From: a virus
IMG/VR virus record: IMGVR_UViG_3300005663_002624
Location: 1-44,021 of that record
Length of the DNA stretch: 44,021 nt
Direction: 5' to 3' (one strand)
Positions 1-7,256 of the stretch are shown in pieces. The translations under genes were made by a program, and so were the position numbers. The notes beneath the pieces were generated by a model. The model had not been told where the DNA came from, searched no databases, and saw only the letters and a program-made list of their open reading frames with translations. Position 1 is the first letter of the stretch, and each line of letters begins with the position of its first letter.

Positions 1-54
1 ACATATGACTTTCCACCAGCACCAGCACCAGCACCAGCGCCAGCTGTTAGCTAG
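1..54 (+). CDS. 3' end of a Pro/Ala-tailed protein (partial)
   Basis: Frame 1 is open from the window edge and stops at TAG (52-54). The visible tail ends in alternating Pro-Ala (PPAPAPAPAPAVS), encoded by a CCAGCA-type hexanucleotide repeat. Similar Pro-rich tails occur on several virion-like proteins in this window (for example 7257-9230 and 21121-25356). The rest of the gene is outside the window, so its function cannot be given. A strong terminator follows 31 bases later, which supports this being a real gene end. Confidence 0.6.
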   Translation, partial: TYDFPPAPAPAPAPAVS

Positions 55-84
55 CTTAACTTAGCTTAATCCCGTTAATTAGTT

Positions 85-111
85 AGCCCCGGAGAAATCC
101 GGGGCTTTTTT
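85..111 (+). terminator. Rho-independent terminator
   Basis: Perfect 9-bp stem AGCCCCGGA / TCCGGGGCT with a GAAA tetraloop, followed directly by six T. It closes the upstream Pro/Ala-tailed gene and separates it from the resolvase operon. Confidence 0.93.
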
Positions 112-126
112 GTTATATCTTATGGT
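112..126 (+). promoter_or_regulatory. Promoter-like motif directly before the start codon
   Basis: Between the terminator and ATG 127 lies GTTATATCTTATGGT with no Shine-Dalgarno sequence. The TATATC hexamer (114-119) ends 7 bases before ATG, the normal distance from a -10 box to the transcription start, so the transcript may be leaderless. The same motif at the same spacing precedes the aminotransferase (17325) and, more loosely, the terminase (13319). No -35 box is visible. Confidence 0.45.
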
Positions 127-702
127 ATGAAGAAAATTATGGCTCTTGATGCTAGTTCTACGACAATTGGCATATGCTTATTATCTTATGATGACAAAAA
201 AATTACATTGGATTATGTATCTTATTACAAGCCGCCTAAAAAAGGAAACATCTTCGAGAGACTAGATGTGGTGCGCAAGTATATTCAGACCAAGATTGAT
301 GAGCTGAAACCGGATGCTGTTACGATAGAAGATATTGTGTTGTTTATGAAGAATAAAAGTTCGGCTAATACTATAACAACGCTAGCTGTTGTAAATAGGG
401 TAATTGGTTTAACTGTATTTGACAAAATCGGCAAGGCGCCTTATCTTTATAATGTCATGCGTGTGCGTCATGCAATAAAGAAAGGAAAGGACTTACCATC
501 TAAGCAAGACGTTCCAGAGCTTGTCGCGGATATTCTAGATGTGAAATTTCCTTATGTCAAGAAGAATGAGAAAATGGTCAAAGAAAATGAAGATATGGCT
601 GACGCAATAGCTGTTGGTATTTGTCATATCTACATGGATAGAGCGGGCAAGGCCGATCAATTGCAAATTAAAAAGAAGAAAAAGAAAGTGAAAAAGAAAT
701 GA
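127..702 (+). CDS. RuvC-like Holliday junction resolvase
   Basis: 191-aa protein with the RNase H-like arrangement of RuvC resolvases: ALDAS with D8 on strand 1, TIED with E68, and a C-terminal EDMADA helix with D156 and D159. These four acidic residues are the expected metal-binding catalytic set. Phage RuvC-like enzymes resolve branched DNA, either recombination intermediates or junctions that must be cleared before packaging. The protein ends in a very basic tail (KKKKKKVKKK) that probably binds DNA. The start follows a terminator and has no Shine-Dalgarno site. The stop overlaps the start of the dnaJ-like gene (ATGA), so translation is probably coupled. Length fits RuvC (about 170 aa) plus the tail. 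Confidence 0.85.
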   Translation: MKKIMALDASSTTIGICLLSYDDKKITLDYVSYYKPPKKGNIFERLDVVRKYIQTKIDELKPDAVTIEDIVLFMKNKSSANTITTLAVVNRVIGLTVFDKIGKAPYLYNVMRVRHAIKKGKDLPSKQDVPELVADILDVKFPYVKKNEKMVKENEDMADAIAVGICHIYMDRAGKADQLQIKKKKKKVKKK

Positions 703-1628
703 ATCGTGCCGAGGCATTAAAAATTCTTGGTCTCCAGGCTTCGGCTACGGAGAAAGAGATTAAAAAGAAGTTTAAAAAATTAGCGTTTGAGAAGCATCCT
801 GATAGGAACAACAATCCTAGTGCAGATGAGGAGTTTAAGAAAATCTCTTCAGCCTTTGATTGTCTAATGAATCCGCAGCCTCAGCGACAGCAATTTCATG
901 GTCCCCCTATTAATCTTAGAGATTTTTTCGGCGGACATACAATATTTAGGCCTAAGCCTATTAACGTTTCAGTATCGATAACCTTTAAGGAGTCGGTACT
1001 TGGGTGTAAAAAGAAATTGTCATTTAATAGGGATGGTCCTTGTGAAGAGTGTGGAGGTCGAGGCCATGAACCGTGTGAAATATGTATGGGTGCTGGTTTT
1101 GATGAGGTAATGACGAAACATGGTAACATGATTTTCTGTCAAAGAACGATTTGTGATACCTGTAATGGTTTGGGTCATAATGGTACAGTTTGTTCTGAAT
1201 GTTCTGGGAACAGATCTCAGAAGGAACACATAAATGTTGATGTTACTATTCCTGGTGGCGTGCATAATGGCCAAATTATAAAACTTAGGGGTGGGGGAAA
1301 TGTTGTTGTTGTCAGTAATAGTATAGCTCATGGAGACGTATTCTTAAAAACAACCGTTGCTAGCGACCAAGATATGAGAATTGTAGGTAGAGATGTTATA
1401 TCTAATATAGAGCTTTCTTTATATGACGCTCTTCAAGGCGTCAAGAAGAAGGTTAGAACAGTTAAGGGTAATACTACCTTAATGATTGAGAAAGGATCAA
1501 GGCATAAAGACCAGATAAAACTTTCTGGCTATGGTGTTGAGGGTAAAGGAGATCATATTTTTACGGTAGAAGTTAGTTATCCTAAAAATACTGATAAATT
1601 GATTGAGTTTTTAGAAAATAAGGAATAA
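699..1628 (+). CDS. dnaJ: DnaJ-type co-chaperone
   Basis: 309-aa type I Hsp40. The J domain (residues 1-60) has the HPD triad at 33-35. A short linker replaces the usual long Gly/Phe region. The zinc domain (about 112-172) has four CxxC repeats of the CxxCxGxG type: CEECGGRG, CEICMGAG, CDTCNGLG and a last, degenerate CSECSGNR. The C-terminal beta-sandwich includes the typical VTIPGGVHNGQIIKLRGGG strand. It would stimulate DnaK and deliver clients. No DnaK is encoded here, so it probably recruits host DnaK, for instance to remodel replication complexes as lambda P/DnaJ/DnaK does. The start overlaps the resolvase stop by 4 bases. At 309 aa it is shorter than E. coli DnaJ (376), mainly from the reduced G/F and C-terminal regions. 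Confidence 0.9.
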   Translation: MNRAEALKILGLQASATEKEIKKKFKKLAFEKHPDRNNNPSADEEFKKISSAFDCLMNPQPQRQQFHGPPINLRDFFGGHTIFRPKPINVSVSITFKESVLGCKKKLSFNRDGPCEECGGRGHEPCEICMGAGFDEVMTKHGNMIFCQRTICDTCNGLGHNGTVCSECSGNRSQKEHINVDVTIPGGVHNGQIIKLRGGGNVVVVSNSIAHGDVFLKTTVASDQDMRIVGRDVISNIELSLYDALQGVKKKVRTVKGNTTLMIEKGSRHKDQIKLSGYGVEGKGDHIFTVEVSYPKNTDKLIEFLENKE

Positions 1629-1629
1629 T

Positions 1630-1989
1630 ATGGGATTTTCAATGCAATGTGATAACTCTGGATGTAGGCAATACCAAGACCCAGAGCTTGATATGAAAGA
1701 TAGTCAGAACCCGAATGACTGGGAAGCTCTTTGTGCTGAATGTGGATTGCCGATTCAGGGCGTTACATATTTTGCTAAGGTACAGATGAGGCATATGGGC
1801 CAGCTATATCGTCATAAAAAGCAACAACAAGCCTTTGTGGTTAAGTGTGGGGACTGTTCAAAAGAGGGCAGGCCTCGACTAGGCCCAAATAGTGGCTTGC
1901 TTTGTTTCCATTGTGGAAATGAGCACACTACTCTTGGTGGCCCATTTAAGCAGATGCTTTTGACAATGCTTAGAAATAGTCAGGATTAG
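1630..1989 (+). CDS. Zinc-ribbon-like protein with four Cys pairs
   Basis: 119-aa protein with eight cysteines in four pairs: C7/C12, C35/C38, C73/C76 and C92/C95. This suggests two zinc sites of the ribbon or treble-clef kind. No enzyme motif was recognised. It begins one base after the dnaJ stop (TAATATG), and its stop overlaps the GTG of the primase gene by one base, so it is translated as part of a tight replication operon. The downstream primase lacks its own zinc domain, so this protein might supply a zinc-binding partner function, but it does not resemble the CHC2 finger of DnaG and this is only inference. Confidence 0.65.
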   Translation: MGFSMQCDNSGCRQYQDPELDMKDSQNPNDWEALCAECGLPIQGVTYFAKVQMRHMGQLYRHKKQQQAFVVKCGDCSKEGRPRLGPNSGLLCFHCGNEHTTLGGPFKQMLLTMLRNSQD

Positions 1990-2783
1990 TGAATATTACC
2001 GAATTATCAGACAACATACACTGTCGATCGGAAATGTTTGCCGACGTTGTAAGTGCATGTAAGTCATTACTGTATCATACCCCTGAGGCTGAGGAGTCCA
2101 GGAAGTATATTAGTGGTCGTTTATCGCAATACAGTATAAACAAATACAACATTGGATATTTTCCAAGTAATGACGATCTTCATTTGTTAGAGAGCATGGT
2201 AGATAAGAAGTATCTTGAGCAATTACGACTTACCTATACGAAACGAATACAGAAAAGAGGATATATAGAGGAGGCATCTAGAGGGCTATTTAACAGTCAT
2301 AATATCATTTTTCCTTTTATTGGAGAATATGGTAATATAATAGCATTAGCTGGCAGAACTTTATCTAGTGATGCGAACCAGAAAGAGCTAGGTATATCGA
2401 AATATAAGAATACCTTTTTCAACAAGTCTTTACATCTGTTTGGGCTACATATAGCTAAGAGCGCAATTGAGAGAGTCAATTGTGCTTTTGTCGTAGAGGG
2501 ACAAATGGACTGTATAAGCTGCCATGCCAACGGACATTACAATACGGTGGCAATGACTGGTTCTTACCTTTCTCGTTATCAGGTATACTTGTTGAAAAAA
2601 ATGGCTGACAAACTGTATTTATTATTCGACAATGATTCCGCTGGAGACAGCGCATTTAATAAGGCCTATAAGCTTTATTCAAGTGAAATCAAGATTGAAA
2701 GATTGAAAGTACCAGAAGAGTTTAATGATATCGACCAATATTTGCGTGAAAGTGGTGAGTGTAGAGTGTTTGATATGTGCTAA
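1989..2783 (+). CDS. DnaG-type primase catalytic core, no zinc domain
   Basis: 264-aa protein covering the DnaG RNA-polymerase core. Residues about 36-125 match the N-terminal subdomain of that core, including the NIIFPFIGEYGNIIALAGR segment, which corresponds to the VMFPI...GRVIAFGGR stretch of DnaG. The TOPRIM part has EGQMD (E170, D174) and FDNDSAGD (D214, D216, D220), the metal-binding residues. The CHC2 zinc finger that starts ordinary DnaG and the C-terminal helicase-binding domain are both missing, which explains the short length (DnaG is about 580 aa). Start: GTG overlapping the upstream TAG by one base. The next Met is residue 16, which would leave the core intact, so the start is moderately sure. 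It should make RNA primers at the phage fork. Confidence 0.8.
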   Translation: MNITELSDNIHCRSEMFADVVSACKSLLYHTPEAEESRKYISGRLSQYSINKYNIGYFPSNDDLHLLESMVDKKYLEQLRLTYTKRIQKRGYIEEASRGLFNSHNIIFPFIGEYGNIIALAGRTLSSDANQKELGISKYKNTFFNKSLHLFGLHIAKSAIERVNCAFVVEGQMDCISCHANGHYNTVAMTGSYLSRYQVYLLKKMADKLYLLFDNDSAGDSAFNKAYKLYSSEIKIERLKVPEEFNDIDQYLRESGECRVFDMC

Positions 2784-2807
2784 TGTTTAATAATCAATAG
2801 GAGATCT

Positions 2808-3272
2808 ATGGCTAAAATTAAAATTGATCGGGATTTTACAAAGAATAGGAGCGACAGATACCAACATGTACTAGTAGAGGCCTCATGCTCTCCAGATATG
2901 CTTGCTGAATTCTCAGATTCACGAGGAATGTCTGGAATAATTAATAATGCCTTTTACGATGAAGAGCTTTTCGACCTTAAAGATCAGCTTAGAAAAGAGC
3001 TTTGGCGTATTATTAGGACTAAACTAACAAAACGTCAATGTCAGGTTATCGAGCTGTATGCCCAAGGGCTGACTCAGATAGAAATCGCGAAGAAGTTAAA
3101 AGTAAATCAATCCAGTATCACGAAAAGTATAAATGGAAATTGTGACTACCGTAATGGCAAGAAGGTATATGGTGGTGCAAAAAAGAAACTACGCCGCTTA
3201 GCCGGTCAAGATACTAAAATACAGGGCATATTGACTAGGATGCATGAGCTTCAAAACGAAAAACCCTATTAA
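2808..3272 (+). CDS. Sigma-70 region 4-like HTH protein
   Basis: 154-aa protein. Residues about 73-110 (LTKRQCQVIELYAQGLTQIE onward) form a helix-turn-helix like sigma-70 region 4 or LuxR-type DNA-binding domains, in which the second helix reads -35 DNA. A charged helix precedes it, and the C-terminal 45 residues are basic. Regions 2 and 3 of a complete sigma factor are not obvious, so it may be a minimal phage sigma or a transcription activator. It has a good Shine-Dalgarno site (AGGAG at 2799-2803). As last gene of the replication operon, before a terminator and the virion genes, it is a good candidate for switching on late transcription. Confidence 0.6.
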   Translation: MAKIKIDRDFTKNRSDRYQHVLVEASCSPDMLAEFSDSRGMSGIINNAFYDEELFDLKDQLRKELWRIIRTKLTKRQCQVIELYAQGLTQIEIAKKLKVNQSSITKSINGNCDYRNGKKVYGGAKKKLRRLAGQDTKIQGILTRMHELQNEKPY

Positions 3273-3289
3273 AGACAATTAGGCTAAAG

Positions 3290-3331
3290 AACCAACCATG
3301 ATGGATATATTCCTGACTGGTTGGTTTTTTT
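3290..3331 (+). terminator. Rho-independent terminator after the replication operon
   Basis: AACCAACCA (3290-3298) pairs perfectly with TGGTTGGTT (3318-3326), with a 19-base loop and a T run to 3331. It lies 18 bases after the stop of the sigma-like gene and marks the end of the 127-3272 transcription unit. Confidence 0.85.
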
Positions 3332-3447
3332 ATTTTGGACAATATAGGCATATGCATAAACCACTATTTTATAGACACTAGTGAAATCATGTAATTATAC
3401 GGTATACTAGTGATAAAGTATGTAGGTCATCTACCTAGAGGTTAATA
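3332..3447 (+). promoter_or_regulatory. Promoter region of the first virion-like gene set
   Basis: Non-coding region between a terminator and the next gene. It holds a TATACT hexamer at 3403-3408 with a weak GTGAAA (3381-3386) 16 bases upstream. It also has a near-repeat, CACTAGTGA at 3377-3385 and TACTAGTGA near 3406-3414, flanking the putative -10, which could be an operator or activator site. A Shine-Dalgarno GAGG precedes ATG 3448. Confidence 0.35.
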
Positions 3448-3936
3448 ATGGACAAATTTTCTGTTAATTTCGGCGCTTTGCAAGAACGTCTAAGGCCACA
3501 AGCGCCAGTTTATAGATATGAGGATGTTAAGCATCGGCTTAGAAAAGTTGCTTTCGATATTGTCAGGTTTGTTGACACAGATAATATTGACGGCTTATGG
3601 CAGATCCAACAGACAGATGAAGGCGATGTAATTGTTGCTATGTATTCTGAGGAGTCACCAGAGGTCGAGAAAATGGCATCTTCTAATTGGGGAGCCGTTG
3701 CAGATCGGGCAGGAAATATTAACTTATTTTACAAAAACGATCCTGTTACTAAGGTCTCTTTAGCAAGCCTGGGGATGGCAGGTAGCACCCCTGATACTGT
3801 ATGTTCTGTATTAGCTGAAAAACTTGCTTCTAACACAAAACTTTTGAGCGGGCTATTGTCATCGCTAAGTTCTGAGGAAAGAAAGGATCTACTTGACGCC
3901 CATCCTGAGTTAGCCGAAACTGTAAATGGGAGTTAA
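3448..3936 (+). CDS. Hypothetical protein, first gene of virion-like cassette
   Basis: 162-aa protein I do not recognise. It begins MDKFSVNFGALQERL and is mixed alpha/beta by eye, with no signal peptide, membrane segment or enzymatic motif. The last third (SVLAEKLASNTKLLSGLLSS onward) looks helical and ends in an acidic SSEERKDLLDAHPEL segment. It has a Shine-Dalgarno GAGG. It is followed 14 bases later by the 549-aa gene and probably shares its transcript. Its position at the head of a long run of virion-like genes makes a structural or assembly role possible, but this is inference from context only. Confidence 0.6.
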   Translation: MDKFSVNFGALQERLRPQAPVYRYEDVKHRLRKVAFDIVRFVDTDNIDGLWQIQQTDEGDVIVAMYSEESPEVEKMASSNWGAVADRAGNINLFYKNDPVTKVSLASLGMAGSTPDTVCSVLAEKLASNTKLLSGLLSSLSSEERKDLLDAHPELAETVNGS

Positions 3937-3950
3937 GATACAAGGATATT

Positions 3951-5600
3951 ATGAGCCGTCACGATTATAACAGAGTTGCTGATATTGTCATGAAGACCGC
4001 TAGGGGCCTTCATGAGAATGAGAAGTTTTTTGTAAGTCAATTAGCTACCAGAGCAGAAATAGTTGCTCAGGCATTTCCGCACGATCCAACATCTGTGGCA
4101 TTTGCTAACTTTTTGAAACAGCGTTCTGCTGTCAATGGTGTTGTGTTTATTACACGTGCTGAGCTAAAAGACGTATATAACAAACTTTATTACCCTAGAA
4201 ATAAATTTGCAGAACATTTTAAGAATGAACTGGATATTGAGGAAAATACAAAAACAAATGTAATGCTAAGAGACCCCCGCGAAGGAGAGAACTTAGTTGA
4301 TGCCGCATATGAAAAATGCGCTGATTCATTCTTATCAGAGCAGCTTACGGCAGCATTTGACAATAAGCCTCATAATACCTATTCTAGTGAGCTTGCTAAG
4401 GATGCACAAAGAACATGTGCCCGTGAGCTGAACTTGTGTGGATTATTGCCTAAGAGAGTTGATGTGGTAGCAGGTCAAAAAGATTTATTGATCTGTAGAG
4501 CTACATATGACACCCCTAAAGGCCATTGCCATGTATTAATTCCAGTGGAAGTACAGAACAATAAGGCTTTGATTCCTAGTTTCTTCTTAACAACTGCTGG
4601 ATTTACGGATCTAAATGCTAAGTTCATTAAAGACCATCTTATGCGCACAGCCGGTAAGACCTATCAAGTAGATGTACAACAGCTACTGACGGCAATTTCT
4701 GCCGCTAAGAATGATACTGGCGTTAAACCAATGAGCGATGTTGAGCGAATTGTTATGAAAACAGCATCGGCTAAAGAAACCCCTGCTACTCATACACTTA
4801 ATGGTATCCTTTATAAGGAAGTCAACCCAATTGATCCTCCATCTCCAAACCTAGAGACTCCTCAACTTCCAGATACAGAGAAGTTTGCTGCAAGATTGTC
4901 ATCTAATATTGGCGTAGCAGAGTTTACATTTGGAAAGATGGCAGTTCATATGGGCCGCGGGCTTATTGAACAGGAGCTAAAGGCTGCTGGACATAGAAAT
5001 TCTCAGATTTCAGTATCAGGAGTAACTGATAGTTCTGTTACTTACTCAGTTTCTGTTGATGGTGGATTTGGATTTACCGTTCCAATTATGATTGTGAAAG
5101 GAAAAGCAGAAGCACCTAAGGTTATTGTATCATCTGGAAGAGCATTTGAATTTTCTCCAGTTGGAATTAGCGAACTACTTAGCACATCTGAGACAAATCC
5201 AGTAGCATCAGCTCAAGCATCACCTTTGAATTCTCTTAAGCCAAGCAGCTTAGTAGAAGAAGTTAGGCAGGCATTAGCCGCCGGCAAGCATGCTCAGGCT
5301 GAGGAAGCTCTTCATGTGCTTAAAAATTCTAGAGATATGGTCGCATATCAGGCAGGTTATGTTGCTTTCGTAGATAGTCTTTCTGGTCGAACTATGCAGA
5401 AGCAAGCTGCTGCCAAGTCTAAGTGTTCTGCACCTGTGCAGACTCAAACCAGTAAATATGTGCATTGTAGCCATACCGGACTTCCACTTCATAAGGTTTA
5501 TCAGGATGTTGAGGGGCATTGTCTTCCGCTCTATCGTAAGCAAATGAAGGAATCATCTGAGGGAGCATCCTTCTTACACTCTAAAATCTTTCTTGACTAA
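3951..5600 (+). CDS. Hypothetical virion-like protein with internal duplication
   Basis: 549-aa protein, family unknown. Two segments, about 152-232 and 333-412, share a layout: R/QEL..G, then V...D, a Tyr-containing strand, IPV or VPI, and a closing hydrophobic helix. This suggests a duplicated alpha/beta domain. The C-terminal 60 residues hold a Cys/His set (KCSAP, VHCSHTGLPLH, GHCLP) that could bind zinc. The start has a clear AAGGA site. The stop is 2 bases before the next ATG, so translation is probably coupled. No catalytic motif was found. A virion role is inferred from neighbours. Confidence 0.6.
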   Translation: MSRHDYNRVADIVMKTARGLHENEKFFVSQLATRAEIVAQAFPHDPTSVAFANFLKQRSAVNGVVFITRAELKDVYNKLYYPRNKFAEHFKNELDIEENTKTNVMLRDPREGENLVDAAYEKCADSFLSEQLTAAFDNKPHNTYSSELAKDAQRTCARELNLCGLLPKRVDVVAGQKDLLICRATYDTPKGHCHVLIPVEVQNNKALIPSFFLTTAGFTDLNAKFIKDHLMRTAGKTYQVDVQQLLTAISAAKNDTGVKPMSDVERIVMKTASAKETPATHTLNGILYKEVNPIDPPSPNLETPQLPDTEKFAARLSSNIGVAEFTFGKMAVHMGRGLIEQELKAAGHRNSQISVSGVTDSSVTYSVSVDGGFGFTVPIMIVKGKAEAPKVIVSSGRAFEFSPVGISELLSTSETNPVASAQASPLNSLKPSSLVEEVRQALAAGKHAQAEEALHVLKNSRDMVAYQAGYVAFVDSLSGRTMQKQAAAKSKCSAPVQTQTSKYVHCSHTGLPLHKVYQDVEGHCLPLYRKQMKESSEGASFLHSKIFLD

Positions 5601-5602
5601 TT

Positions 5603-6376
5603 ATGAAATACGTAAAAATCAGAGATATAGCCGATCAGCTTAGGAAAGTTTCCGATATTGTCGATTATGATGGCAATTTGGATGAACACCCAGTGTTGGT
5701 CGCAGCTAGTGAAATTAACAGTGATATTGTGCTACGTACGGCCGCTACGGCCCTTATAACAGCCCAGACCGCTATTAAGAATGCTGTAGATAGTCTTGAG
5801 TTATTGGCTGATAAAGCGGCTTCTGAGCTTGATGAAGAGGATATAGACTTAATGGCTGCATTAGCTTCAGAGTTTGATGCTGATGGTGATCCTATACTGA
5901 AGAAGCAAGCATCTGTACTTGATCAGGTTTTACTTAACTTTGCTCAGAAGGGCGAATTAGTAAAAGCAATTAAGCAGGCAGAGGCAGAGGTTGATAGGCT
6001 TCGCGAGAAGTATAGGCAAGAAGCTATGGAGCGCGATTATAAAGAACCTAGCGAAACTCATGAGAAAGATATTAAAGCCGGTGATAGCGCTAAAGAAATA
6101 GCAAATCAGGTTAAGAAGTATCGCCCAATGGAAGCCGCATTAAGTACTCGTTATTGTCCAGATCATCCTGGTGCTCAGTTTGCAAGAATTGCAGATGGTT
6201 TGTATCAATGTGAGCTTGATAAGAAGATATACAATTTTAAAGAAGGGTATACGACCATGAAGGGCAATAAGGTTCCTGGTGGTGACGTTTCAGAGCAGAC
6301 CAGATCTCTTGGTGATCGCGCATTAGAGCAAATGCATTTCTCTAATCGTGAGAGCCGATTGCAGGATAATAAGTAA
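5603..6376 (+). CDS. Hypothetical protein, helical, small Cys/His C-terminal motif
   Basis: 257-aa protein, not recognised. The first 90 residues are helical. A KKQAS site near residue 95 is followed by a long charged coiled-coil-like stretch (LNFAQKGELVKAIKQAEAEV onward) and then a compact end with CPDH...YQCELDKK, which looks like a small zinc-ribbon-like knuckle with one Cys replaced. It starts 2 bases after the previous stop without a Shine-Dalgarno site, so it is probably translated by coupling. Function unknown. Confidence 0.55.
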   Translation: MKYVKIRDIADQLRKVSDIVDYDGNLDEHPVLVAASEINSDIVLRTAATALITAQTAIKNAVDSLELLADKAASELDEEDIDLMAALASEFDADGDPILKKQASVLDQVLLNFAQKGELVKAIKQAEAEVDRLREKYRQEAMERDYKEPSETHEKDIKAGDSAKEIANQVKKYRPMEAALSTRYCPDHPGAQFARIADGLYQCELDKKIYNFKEGYTTMKGNKVPGGDVSEQTRSLGDRALEQMHFSNRESRLQDNK

Positions 6377-6481
6377 GCCTGATTGCTTGAAAGGCAAGAG
6401 TTTAAACGATTTTTATAAGAGTTGTTTAAATCTTAGACCATTAAGCGCAAAAGAAAACTTAATAAAACATAATAAGACCCA
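6377..6481 (+). promoter_or_regulatory. Intergenic region with possible promoter
   Basis: 105 non-coding, AT-rich bases. TTTAAACGA and TTGTTTAAA can form an imperfect hairpin (about 6401-6430). ATAATA (6469-6474) lies exactly 7 bases before ATG 6482, which has no Shine-Dalgarno site, the same geometry seen before the resolvase, terminase and aminotransferase genes. Weak evidence by itself. Confidence 0.3.
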
Positions 6482-7210
6482 ATGTCTGACTTTAGCATAA
6501 TAGCAAGCCATCCTAATGTACAAGAAATTATTACGAAGCTTATGTCAGGCTCATCGCCCAAGGCGGTGGCACAATGGCTAAAGCTTAAGTATAATAAGCC
6601 TGAACAGTCGCATTTACGTATAACACAAAAGCTTCTTAAAGAATTTTCAGATAGCCCACTTACTGATTTATACAAACAAGTTCAGAAAGATCGCTCAGCA
6701 TTAGCACATGGTGGAAATATATCAGCCGCCCTAGCTAACAATAAGCCTTACCGCGAGCGCATTCTAGAGACTGTAGGTAAAGAAGTAGATATTATAAATC
6801 TAATTACGAATTTAGTAACAATGTGTTATCAGCGAATGGAGCAGGTATTTGATGTTATTCAAGAAGACCCAAGAAGCTTCAAGGGTGACAACTATTTGCT
6901 TAGATATTTGACTGAGCTTTCGGCAGCAGCTGAGAGGTTAGAAAAGTTGCGTCTTGGCTCTGGAGATCAGCTTGTCCAGCACAATGTGACAATGGAAGCG
7001 GTAGCAGAAACTTCGGTATTATTACAAGAGGTCGTTCGCGAAGTTCTTGCTGAGATTGATCCAGATGCATCAATGCTATTTATGGAAAAGCTTAACAATA
7101 AATTGGCACGAATGAGCGCTCCACAGCCTATGACCCAGAGTGATAGGCTAAAAGAGGCCCATATTCTTGAAGCTAAAGTTGTAGAAGAAGACGAAGAAGA
7201 CGAAGAATAA
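6482..7210 (+). CDS. Hypothetical protein with N-terminal HTH-like segment; small-terminase candidate
   Basis: 242-aa, largely helical, acidic-tailed protein (ends EEDEEDEE). Residues 12-55 (EIITKLMSGSSPKAVAQWLK, then LRITQKLLKEF) look like a helix-turn-helix, and the middle is coiled-coil-like. DNA-binding HTH plus oligomerising helices is the layout of small terminase subunits, and TerL is 6 kb downstream, so TerS is one reasonable idea, but no sequence signature proves it. There is no Shine-Dalgarno site. Alternative: a virion or regulatory protein. Confidence 0.5.
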   Translation: MSDFSIIASHPNVQEIITKLMSGSSPKAVAQWLKLKYNKPEQSHLRITQKLLKEFSDSPLTDLYKQVQKDRSALAHGGNISAALANNKPYRERILETVGKEVDIINLITNLVTMCYQRMEQVFDVIQEDPRSFKGDNYLLRYLTELSAAAERLEKLRLGSGDQLVQHNVTMEAVAETSVLLQEVVREVLAEIDPDASMLFMEKLNNKLARMSAPQPMTQSDRLKEAHILEAKVVEEDEEDEE

Positions 7211-7256
7211 TAATTTGTTGGTACTTTCAGGCTGCCAATTAAATGATATACTTACG

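Noticed and set aside
7215-7256. TTG start adding 14 residues to the 657-aa protein
   Set aside because: ATG 7257 gives a more usual N-terminus and the extra residues show no conserved feature; neither has a strong ribosome site.
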